A DNA stretch of 64,000 nt from Owenia fusiformis. Its lineage: Eukaryota; Annelida; Polychaeta; Sabellida; Oweniidae. How positions within the stretch are numbered: position 1 is the stretch's first letter; every line of letters starts with the position of its first letter. The notes under the pieces were generated by a model. That model saw only the letters and a list, made by a program, of their open reading frames with translations, made no database searches and had not been told where the DNA came from. The position numbers and the translations under genes were made by a program. Below, in pieces: positions 47,301 to 56,100 of the stretch. The stretch is from NCBI GenBank assembly GCA_903813345.2, contig CAIIXF020000010.1:34773425-34837424 (forward strand), written 5' to 3'.

Positions 47301-48039
47301 AATATCCTGGTCCTTTTTCATTCGAAGTTATATTCAAAGTTAGTAAAAGTATTTTATGGTCTGAGAAAGCAAAATGCTTCTTCTCTTTTTTCAAAATTTT
47401 AAATTGAGCATTTTCTTGAACAAGCATATAGTCAATTCTTGATTTGCTATTACCCTGACGTGACATACATGTGAAACCTTGATGTTTCATCTCATCAATT
47501 AGATCTAAATATTTTATCATATTTTCAAAATACATTCTACTTTGATCATTTTCAAGCACCTGATTTTGTTTGTCATGTTGTGTTCTATCACAATTCATGT
47601 CACCACATACATATACATTTTCAATAAGCCCAATATGTTGTTTGATCTTTTTTGAATTTTGCTTGAAGAATTCAAGCCTTGATTTGGGGTTGTTAGGTGC
47701 ATACATTGAAACAAAAGAAAATATATTATTATTTATCTTTACATTTGCCAATATCATTCTTGCGTCATCACTTTTAAAAGTTTCAATAACACTTACATTC
47801 AAAGTTTCATTGAATAAGATAGAAACACCCCTACTGTGGGGGGAGTTACTCACATTGTGAATTGCTTCCCCTGGCCATTCTTGGTCAATTTCATTTACAA
47901 TTAATTGAGTGATGAATGTTTCTTGGAGAAGAATTACATCAGCATTATACTGCTTGAAAAGGTTAAAGGTTCTCTTTCGCTTTACCTTATCATTTAGGCC
48001 TCTCACATTGAGAGATAAAATTGTAAGTTTTTCTGCCAT
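44332..48039 (-). CDS. LINE ORF2: AP endonuclease and reverse transcriptase
   Basis: The 1235-residue open frame begins MAEKLTILSLNVRGLND, the start of an APE-type endonuclease. Catalytic landmarks are QETF (near 40), GDMNCD (near 145), SRIDYML (near 200) and SDHK (near 225). Reverse transcriptase motifs follow: GSDGLTSNFYK, FRPISLSN, FIDFKKSFDSI, RQGCPVSALAF and the active-site YADDANLF (about 690). The C-terminal region carries C-x2-C...H-x4-C (CSLCGEVCTLKHLLFTC), as in L1/Tx1 proteins. No stop or frameshift is seen, so the protein may be functional. It would nick target DNA and reverse-transcribe its own RNA. Confidence 0.95.
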   Translation of the reverse strand: MAEKLTILSLNVRGLNDKVKRKRTFNLFKQYNADVILLQETFITQLIVNEIDQEWPGEAIHNVSNSPHSRGVSILFNETLNVSVIETFKSDDARMILANVKINNNIFSFVSMYAPNNPKSRLEFFKQNSKKIKQHIGLIENVYVCGDMNCDRTQHDKQNQVLENDQSRMYFENMIKYLDLIDEMKHQGFTCMSRQGNSKSRIDYMLVQENAQFKILKKEKKHFAFSDHKILLLTLNITSNEKGPGYWKFNNLLLQDDNYVKMIKHIIYHHDQKNPQLQSNQLKWEYLKIKIKEETIRYSIKLRHSKNTMIKDMENELEDLEKMNVLSETEQIRRATILTSLENDLIEKTSGAILRSKQEWIKDGDKNSKLFLNLEKTRQSSNVIGSLKTNSGTVSSDAEIMKEEVLFYKELYKSKACTNEELVTYFNSINFPKILDENDKNFLIGKVTNEECLTVIKNMKLNISPGSDGLTSNFYKFFWQDVSLYVINAINESYETGIMPPSFRKIIISLLFKKGDRELLKNFRPISLSNTDYKILAFILAKRMQKVIAKIIGSQQTAYINNRFIGNSCRLTLDIYEYAENYEKEGAILFIDFKKSFDSIEWNFIFETFKKFNFPEQFIKWIKILYVKPMVTIKQNGWFSENIHMQRSCRQGCPVSALAFIMCTEVLALKIKQNINIKGIEINNNEYKLSQYADDANLFLKDKDSILQAIQTIQSFSYVSGLELNIDKTEGIWLGRSKVNENNFANIKFSNEPVKTLGIFIGHDKDKCYELNWLNRITKLEKVLDSWKKRNLTLIGKITVIKSIALPKLIYAASILQYDNEIVKRANTIIYKFLWDGKDKIRRTIIINSLEKGGLNMIDFESQLHALKAAWIPRLYDKKQMMNKIPYLYFDNIVNDFDVLLKMNSFDLQYFQKIPIFYQQVLCAHAKCKDKKNLENMKTCDILQETIWGNSLFTVNKKTLYFRNWIESGIVYVKDLIIEDTFNDINHIFQKLQEKQNWISEFYQVNSSMNIARGFIDVNKAKYTNIPNYRLKANNVLFQIRDQKSKFFYEILKNKQSEKWFMKKKWEREFCFLNNETFDEINWENFFFTKIKCKEKKIANFNYKIINNILPSLNDLHLYGKSESFNCSLCGEVCTLKHLLFTCTLSQNVWKYIFNISGLKITYRKLIIGYNGNDNQTAFLNYFISIVTFVIYKAYIQELNNGIKRNFEGIVKTLKFEIYVRKNVFFKNKWNMIRL

Positions 48040-48210
48040 TATTTATGGTTTTTAATAAAAATATTCATAATAACAGAATACCAAGAAAAACAAAAACAGA
48101 AATATTTACATTTTTTACATATTATACATATCTGTCTATCACTGTGTACTAGTGCAAATACAGTGTTCATGTATTTATATTTACAAGTTAACACTGTAAT
48201 CATCAGATGT

Positions 48211-48783
48211 CTATGAGGGGTCACTGTCATAAGTGAGAGGGGAATAACTGTTGTCAATTTTGGTCTCAAAATGTTTCAGTGGATTTGGTTTCTTTGGGGG
48301 ATGTGATGTAGGTTCAGGTGAATCACGGCTCCTCTTACGTCTGAACTTCCTGAGTTTGGATTTAATCCGTTGTGGAGTACTTTCTTTTCTAATTGGAGAA
48401 GGATGCTCTACAGCGTCACTAAAGACTTCTTCATGCTTAGGTGTGGTAGCAGGAGCTAATGTGACATCAGTTTGAGCATAGGAGATATCAGTTATTTCAT
48501 CATTCAGTGTGGAACGTAATTCCATCAAGTAAGAGCCAACTGTATTCTTGCCAGGCCAATGTTCCTGGTCAGTAGTACATGTTAGTTTTTGGCCAAGTCC
48601 ACTTCCCCATGTTGTTTCAAAAGAGGCCATTGCTATATAGGTATCACCAGTATCGAGCAATGTATCTTTGATCTCAGGGTGCTGTTGTATTTTCTCAGAT
48701 ATCAGTTGTTTCATAATATCTATGTTGTTAATATCCCAATCATCAGTGCATTTGATTTCTTTAGCCATCTCACGGGCCTGCAT
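48211..48783 (-). CDS. LINE ORF1, truncated: NADAR-like domain plus basic tail
   Basis: The frame has 190 codons from the Met at 48783 (195 if the ATG inside the target duplication at 48798 is used; that ATG is host sequence and fortuitous). The first about 90 residues read like the C-terminal half of a NADAR (YbiA/DUF1768) domain: a helix with IMKQLISEKIQQHPEIKDTLLDTGD, then TTWGSGLG and WPGKNTVGSYLMELRS. These match the family's WGxG and W-x-G-x-N-x-x-G-x-x-L-M-x-x-R motifs. The rest is a low-complexity Pro/Thr/Glu segment and a Lys/Arg cluster (RIKSKLRKFRRKRSRD), perhaps for nucleic-acid binding. The N-terminal half of the domain is missing because the insertion is 5'-truncated. No coiled coil or RRM of classical L1 ORF1 is visible. 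Confidence 0.8.
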   Translation of the reverse strand: MQAREMAKEIKCTDDWDINNIDIMKQLISEKIQQHPEIKDTLLDTGDTYIAMASFETTWGSGLGQKLTCTTDQEHWPGKNTVGSYLMELRSTLNDEITDISYAQTDVTLAPATTPKHEEVFSDAVEHPSPIRKESTPQRIKSKLRKFRRKRSRDSPEPTSHPPKKPNPLKHFETKIDNSYSPLTYDSDPS

Positions 48784-48787
48784 ACTG

Positions 48788-48803
48788 GCTAAAAACATTT
48801 GTT
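48788..48803. repeat. Target-site duplication of the LINE, right copy
   Basis: It is identical to 44246-44261 and abuts the truncated 5' end of the element. It supplies an in-frame ATG to the ORF1 remnant. Confidence 0.9.
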
Positions 48804-49162
48804 ACATACCGATAACCTGAAAGTCAATGATCACCTATAGGCATGTCTTCAGATTTTAGGTAATTTTGGTTACCATGGCAATGATTCAGTGTAATATGCT
48901 TGAAAACGTTCACAATGGTCATCACTCATAGAAACAATATATAGGGCACAATAAACCAAACCATTACTTGAAATTCGAACATGACTGTATTCACCCCTTC
49001 TTTAGACTGTGAACAAAGTCAACATTTCACCTGGGGAATATTTGTCAATAATGCCCCTGCTAGTACGAGTAATGTGTGACATCATAAAGACGGGCCGTAA
49101 TAATGGCGGACTATTAAATTAATATTTGAATGATTTTGGTGATTTTTTATGTATGAATCGTA

Positions 49163-49296
49163 ATATAGACCTCAGAGCAGGGGAAATATTTTCCAATACA
49201 CCCCTTAAGGCTCGGCACAAACGCTTTCGAACCCCTCACTCCCTTCGGTCATTTGGGGTACAGAAAATATTTGTCCCCTGCTCTTCAGTCTATATT
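49163..49296. repeat. Short foldback repeat
   Basis: The left arm with AGAGCAGGGGAAATATTTTC is mirrored by GAAAATATTTGTCCCCTGCT. Matching ATATAGAC and GTCTATAT tracts lie at the outer ends. It is non-coding. Confidence 0.75.
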
Positions 49297-49683
49297 TCTT
49301 AAACAACTAATACAAACAAATATGTTTCACTAAAATGACTTGCATTCGCATGTTACATTTTATTTCATGATTTATGTTACATCCATACACCTATACATTA
49401 TGTCCAAACATTACATATAATATGGTTTACCATGTAATCATATAGTAACAGTGAGCATACACCTATTATTACCACCTTGCAGGGCCTGTTCTAGGGGTTT
49501 TAGTACTAGTTGAGAAGGCATTTAAATTGCTATATTGACATGAGTAATATTGTGTCGGGCGTTAATGACTTTAGTCAGGCAATAATGACATTATCCGCCC
49601 GGCTATGTTTCCCGGGAAAAGTGATATCGTTCAGTGCGTAAGATTTTCTATTTCAAATTTGCTATTTCAGCCCTGGTCATTAA

Positions 49684-49812
49684 CGGTGGTAATAATAGTA
49701 ATAACGTCATTTCTGCGGGCAAAATAGTGAAATATTGGACCTTGCGGCCCTTGGTCCAATATTTCACTATATTGCCCTTTGAAATGACGTTATTGTACTA
49801 TTATTCCAACCA
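49684..49812. repeat. Near-perfect hairpin repeat
   Basis: Arms of about 55 bp (including AATAGTGAAATATTGGACC and its exact complement) surround a loop of about 10 bp. It is the tightest palindrome in the window and looks like a small MITE. Confidence 0.8.
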
Positions 49813-50237
49813 TTACATATAATACATATGGTAAGACGGTGTGCGTTGTCACAAATACAGTAAAACCTTGGCTCATGGAATGCCTTCAGTACTTCAATAT
49901 AGTGGTCTACTCAGAGGTGTTCCACGTCAGAGGTTTATTTTACATGATGTTCAAGAAACAAGACTTTCAAATGTGTTTCACCATGGATGTCTATTTACAG
50001 GTCTCTTAAACAATAACTTTTCACCATCAGAAGTTTAAGAGTTAATTGGACCTACAGTATTTATATTTTATTGCTTATATCCTCTGCAATCTTCTTTGAA
50101 CATGAATAATGATCAAAACTGGTTTCTAGCACCGATATATTCAAATACCAAATGTTGACCCCTTGGGAGGTTAACAGTGTCAACCATACACCTCTAAATG
50201 ACTAATCAGTTGTGATTTATAAAGTTAATGTACAGTT

Positions 50238-50395
50238 AGTACTAATGATACAATTCATGTCTTATGATAATGATACAATTCATGTCTTATAATAATGATA
50301 CAATTCATGTCTTATAATAATGATACAATTCATGTCTCATAATAATGATACAATTCATGTCTTATAATAATGATACAATTCATGTATTATAATAC
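50238..50395 (+). repeat. Tandem repeat, about 25-bp unit, six copies
   Basis: The word ATGATACAATTCATGTCTTA recurs six times, nearly unchanged. It is non-coding. Confidence 0.85.
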
Positions 50396-50673
50396 TGCAA
50401 TATTGCATATATCTGGTTCCAACACATTATGGTCACCAACGTCCATAATTATGTGAAGTTAAAAAGTTAAATTACTCACTGCAAAAAACACCAATTTGTG
50501 TTGATATGGGTCAAATATTAAAATAATTACTAGAATTTCTCCTTGTAGAGTCCTGTGGAATCACTTTAACCCCAGATTTTTTGAAAACCAATATATACCT
50601 TATGATGGACCAAAGCACAAGTTACGACAGCTCCATAAACGGACTTCTGGGTCATTAATAAAAGTACATTTAT

Positions 50674-50854
50674 CAGGCCCGTAGCCAGAATTTTCCAAGG
50701 GGGGGTTCGTTTTTCTAAAAAATTCTAGGGGGGGTTCACTTTGGCAAATATGGCCAAAAATCACTCAAAAATTAGTCAGAATGGTGAAAAACTGCATGAT
50801 TTTGAAAGAAATTTTGGCCAGGGGGGGCCCGAACCCCCCCTGGCTACGGGCCTG
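50674..50854 (+). mobile_element. hAT5-like MITE, complete copy
   Basis: It runs from CAGGCCCGTAGCCAGAATTT to GGCTACGGGCCTG with the 5-bp duplication TTTAT on both sides (50669-50673 and 50855-50859). At 181 bp it serves as the reference for the split copy at 37091-38999. Confidence 0.88.
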
Positions 50855-52539
50855 TTTATTTTATATTTTCTCAAAGACATCTGTGATCATTAAAGTATGA
50901 AGTTTTTCAACCTTGGAAAGTCAAATTAGTAAGTGAGTATGTAAAAACAACCCATGGGGCTTTACTGAAAGAGCAACTTCAACCTTCAACAATTAGCCCA
51001 TGGGCCAATAATGAGTAAGCCTTATAACCAAAAGTAAATTAAGAAAATACATGATTCTATTAGATTCTCAATTAAATGGCATTGTTGAATAATATTGATA
51101 GCCCCTAATTAACTAATTGGCACATTGCATATTTATGCTTACAAATATTGATTATATCCCATAGTATGTCAATCAACACTTTTGATGAATAAGCCACACC
51201 CCTTGTCCAGTTCCAAAGCAATGTGGTCATAAGTCTATAACAAGAACCAAATGATTAAATTCAGTATTTTAAATTGAAACATTTCTCTAAATGAATTATT
51301 GAAACATATGGGTTTATATCAAACAAAGTTTTTAGATATCAGTTTCTGAAACAACTTTGATTTTTTGATATCTCCCCTTAGTGGTTTTTCAAACATTTAT
51401 TCCCAACCAATAGTATGTTATCAGCATCTATAGAAATTAGTTAGTTTAAAAAGCTGTGTACATAAAAATTAAATGGATGAAATCCCATTACAATAATTTC
51501 TGCCTTATCACGCCACTTTACCATTTCTGTTTAAAATTTGAATCAAGTTCTTGATATTTTTATATATCTAAAGAGTTCATCACATGGCTATTAAATCACT
51601 CTTTACTGATTTTACATCCTCCAATCACAGGGTTTCAAAATCCAGAATATATTCTTTCTTTATACCCCCTGCGATAAGCAGTTGTCATTTCCCCGATTAA
51701 GAACTCGCAATCTGATTGGCTGTCGCAACATATGTATAAGTCATTGCGCATAATTAGATCACGTGATTCAGTTTAATCAGGCGCTTCCAAATTGGTTATA
51801 GCAGGGGGAAGAAGGAGGTACAGTTTCTGGACAACTGCTTAGGAGGATGCTGATTTTATTATTAATAAACTTTTAAATTAATTGATCCTTTTTGTCGGCA
51901 CACTAATATTTGATTGAACAAAATAACATCGTTTTGATGCTAAATATATACTAGACCATTGTTTTAGAGTTTTGGCTGCGCTAAACCTGAGCACACTACA
52001 CAGAATATAAGTTCAGTTGAAAAGGATGCCTGCATCAAAATGGCAGCAAAGGGTATAGAGTATAAGATTTCGGGAACAATCTTTCCATAGAGCATTCCTA
52101 TGTTTTACATTATCATCCATAATTAATATCTAAAAAGAATTTAGGATTTTGACCATACCTGAGATTAATTGACAAATTAAGATTTAAGTGTCTAAATGAC
52201 AGATTTTTTTTCAAATGATATTAAATTGTTATGATATGAAATCAAGATATTTCACATTTCAGAAATGGGTGCTATAAAGAATTCTTTCTTTCCAGCAAAA
52301 AATATTGCAACAATTTAAAAAAATACCCTAAATTCATCTCCGTTTTCAGTGCATTACAAGTTACTGTGGAAACAGGCAAAAATAGAATTACATGTATTTT
52401 AATTAATCCTTTGTAATCACTTTATAGGGGCAACAAGGGCTGTAGAGATAAAATTCAAAAGTTTATATTTTTCTGAGCTATCAGGTCAATATTTGGCTTA
52501 ACATCTTCTTTGACATACCTATTTTCTTAAAATATATGG

Positions 52540-52795
52540 ATAAAGTATCAATTTCAGCATCAAGGAATGTAAATTCAGTTCAAAGCTTCTATAAAGGGAG
52601 TCCCACTTATAGATGTTTAAGATCCACCACGTTTCAAGAAGAATATCAGCTGAAATAATGGACATCCGGGGCGTTTCTTTGCAAATAATAAAAAAAACAT
52701 GGTAGTCTTGATGAAATATATTTTGACACTGCTCGATGATCGTTGAATGGCCCCCTGTACTAGTTGTTGCACCTTTAAATATCTGACTAGCAAAA
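52540..52795 (-). repeat. Dispersed repeat shared with 12297-12500
   Basis: Reverse complement of the repeat at 12297. It shares AGGTGCAACAA, CAACGATCATCGA, ATTATTTCAGCTGATATT and GAATTTACA in order, with a few insertions such as TGGGACTCCC. A 96-codon frame over it is not supported as a gene. Confidence 0.65.
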
Positions 52796-53113
52796 TGCTG
52801 CTTTGTCAATATTCTCTGATATGTTCACAATCATATACATGTAAGTCAATATGAAATATGTTTATTCTTGAGTTAAATATTCTTTCCTCAAATTACACAT
52901 TTGCTTATAAATTGGCATATTAATTTGCCTATCACATTGCATCTACCTAAATCCACATTTATTACACAATTATAACATGAGAGGGTCAAGTCTGAAATCT
53001 GGATCCCTACAGACCCCCCCCTCATCTGAGACGTGTAGAATCTCAGACAAATAAAATGCATTCATTCAATCTCTATACATAATTATATTAATATTTTCTA
53101 TGTCACGTCACCA

Positions 53114-56100
53114 TTAAGCTTTCCCGTATTCAATGTACAAGAAATAAGCCAGTGGCGTGACGAGTCCAATTAAAAACATGACCCCTACGATAGTCCACCA
53201 TCTCATCCCACAGTCTGCACCATCTGCCTTTTTTAGCGGCTGAATACGTTTACACGTTAAAGCAGTCGTCACTTCTTGTAAAGTGTCTTTTTGAGTTTTT
53301 GTTGAGTTTTGTATTTTTAAAAGATCTTTGTCCATTGCTTTGAGGAAGTCGTGAGCTTCCCGGGATTGAGTCCCTAGTGAGTCCCGAATACTCAAAGTTC
53401 GCACCAAGAGGCCCCGCCCCTCTGAATCACTGTTATCTGATTGGTCAGCGTAATCATCTTCAACGCTTACAAATGGTTCGCCTCCAACAGCACCTGAGTT
53501 GGGATTGAGACGAATTTTAGAATTTTTATTTTCTTTATTTTCTTTTTCAATAAGTTCCGTTAACAAGCCATGTCTTTTTATTGGTACTTTGATGACTTTT
53601 TTCGCAAAGAAATCTTGGTCCTGAATCAAATTGTTCAACCTCTTCAACTCGGATACCTGGAAAATAAAAGATAATACAGTATTATGTCACCACCAAAAGT
53701 GGTGACATATTGTTATGGTCTCCGTTGGTTGGTTGGCGTCCGGCGGTTGGAGGTTGGCGTCTGCAACAATTTCTTACAACTTCCCATAACTTAACAAATA
53801 CTGTTTAGACTGACTTCAATTTTTTCTAAATCATCTACATGTTCTCAGAAGTTCAAATCTGACTTTAGATTTGACATTTGACCTTCAATGACCTTCTCAA
53901 GGTCAAAAAGGTCTTTTTTCAACTTGCTTCACATTGACTAAATTTTTTTTCAAAATCATCTACATGTTCTCAGAAATTCAAATCTGACTTTAGATTTGAC
54001 TTTTGACCTTCAATGACCTTCTCAATGTCAAAAAGGTCAAAAAGGTATTTTTTCATCTTGCTTCAAATTGACTAAATTTTTTTTTCAAAATCATCTACGT
54101 GTTCTCAGAAATTCATATATGACTTAAGATTTGACTTAAGATTTGCCATTTGACCTTCAATGACCTTCTCAAGGTCAAAAAAGGTCAAAAGGGTCTGTTT
54201 TCAACTTGCTTCAAATTGACTAAAAAAAAATTTCAAAATCATCTACGTGTTCTCAGAAATTCAAATCTGACTTTAGATTTGACTTAAGATTTGACATTTG
54301 ACCTTCAATGACCTTCTCAAAGTCAAAAAAGGTCAAAAAGGTCTTTTTCAACTTGCTTCAAATTGACTAAATTTTTTTTTCAAAATCATCTACATGTTCT
54401 AAGAAATTCAAATCTGACTTTAGATTTGACATTTGACCTTCAATGACCTTCTCAATGTCAAAAAAGGTCAAAAAGGTATTTTTTCATCTTGCTTCAAATT
54501 GACTAAATTTTTTTTCAAAATCATCTACATGTTCTCAGAAATTCAAATATGACTTTAGATTTGACATTTGACCTTCAATGACCTTCTCAAGGTCAAAAAA
54601 GGTCAAAAAGGTCTTTTTTCAACTTGCTTCAAATTGACTAATTTTTTTTTTCAAAATCATCTACATGTTCTCAGAAATTCAAATCTGACTTTAGATTTGA
54701 CATTTGACCTTTAATGACCTTCTCAAGGTCAAAAAAGGTCAAAAAGGTCTGTTTTCAACTTGCTTCAAATTGACTAAAAAAATTTTTCAAAATCATCTAC
54801 GTGTTCTCAGAAATTCAAATCTGACTTAAGATTTGACTTAAGATTTGACATTTGACCTTCAATGACCTTCTCAAAGTCAAAAAGGTCAAAAAGGTCTTTT
54901 TTCAACTTGCTTCAAATTGACTAATTTTTTTTTCAAAATCATCTACATGTTCTCAGAAGTTCAAATCTGACTTTAGATTTGACATTTGACCTTCAATGAC
55001 CTTCTCAATGTCAAAAAAGGTCAAAAAGGTATTTTTTCATCTTGCTTCAAATTGACTAAATTTTTTTCAAAATCATCTACATGTTCTCAGAAATTCAAAT
55101 ATGACTTTAGATTTGACTTTAGATTTGACATTTGACCTTCAATGACCTTCTCAAGGTCAAAAAAGGTCAAAAAGGTCTTTTTTCAACTTGCTTCAAATTG
55201 ACTAATTTTTTTTTCAAAATCATCTACATGTTCTCAGAAATTCAAATCTGACTTTAGATTTTGACATTTGACCTTTAATGACCTTCTCAAGGTCAAAAAA
55301 GGTCAAAAAGGTCTGTTTTCAACTTGCTTCAAATTGACCAAATTTTTTTTTCAAAATCATCTACATCTTTTCAGAAGTTCAAATTTGACTTTACAAGTTC
55401 TCAGAAATTCAAATCTGACTTAAGTTTGAACTCATAATATTGTGAGCAACTAGGTGGTGACATTTTGTCATGTTAATGCCTTGTTTATTTATGCATTAAT
55501 TATATTCATGAAGATAAGATTCTTCAATTCAATCATTGTTACTATGGAAACAATGAAATCATGCCATGATCAAAGAAATTTAAATCATACAATGTCTGGT
55601 TTACACCCAGAACTGTTTAGTTTTATGTTTTAATCAATATATACATGTTATTTCATTAATCTTTCCGTAACGGTCAAATCAATTTTTTCTCAGGTTACAT
55701 CTCCCTATTGCAAAATGTGGAAACTCTCACTAGAAATCTCAAGAAATCTCATTTGACAAATCGCAGGGAAATTTATTCAAACTAGATTTGGAGAAATTAA
55801 ATTTTCAAATCAAGCAAAGTGTGCAGATGACCCTGTACAGATATAGATTTGATGTGAGTATTTACTCAATACTCAAATTACTCAATACTGAAATAATTAT
55901 GTTGATATTTTTCATAAAATGTGGAGTTTTATGACATATCTTTAATTAATTAATAAATTAATTCTGTGTTAAATCAATTCTTGTTCAAAAATAAATGTTA
56001 TCCAAGTGAACTTAACTTTAAGAGAAGGAAGGCAAGATGTCTAAATATGTCAGATTTGTATCAATGTCCCTGAATACCTCCACAGTTAAAATCAACATCT

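Larger units (their letters stand above)
44262..48787 (-). mobile_element. L1/Tx1-type LINE, 5'-truncated, ORF2 intact
   Basis: The element is bounded by perfect 16-bp duplications. It holds, in minus-strand order, a truncated ORF1 (48783-48211), a 171-bp spacer, ORF2 (48039-44332) and a short 3' UTR of about 65 bp ending in a roughly 10-base A tract. Identical duplications and an unbroken 3.7-kb ORF2 indicate a recent insertion. The 5' end cuts into ORF1. The endonuclease-first layout and a Cys/His knuckle at the ORF2 C-terminus place it in the L1/Tx1 group. Confidence 0.92.
48804..53113. other. Intergenic region between the LINE and LYSMD gene
   Basis: There is no supported gene. It holds inverted repeats at 49163-49296 and 49684-49812, a diverged piece of the ACAGTAAAACC MITE (about 49856-50000) and a six-copy tandem repeat of about 25 bp (50238-50395, ATGATACAATTCATGTCTTA). 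A hAT-like MITE (50674-50854), a foldback-like stretch (about 51650-51845, with CCCCCTGC/GCAGGGGG) and a copy of the 12297 repeat (52540-52795) complete the list. Confidence 0.6.

Noticed and set aside
48783-48798. The ATG at 48798 as the natural start of LINE ORF1
   Set aside because: It lies in the target-site duplication, so it is host sequence. The true start was lost by 5' truncation.
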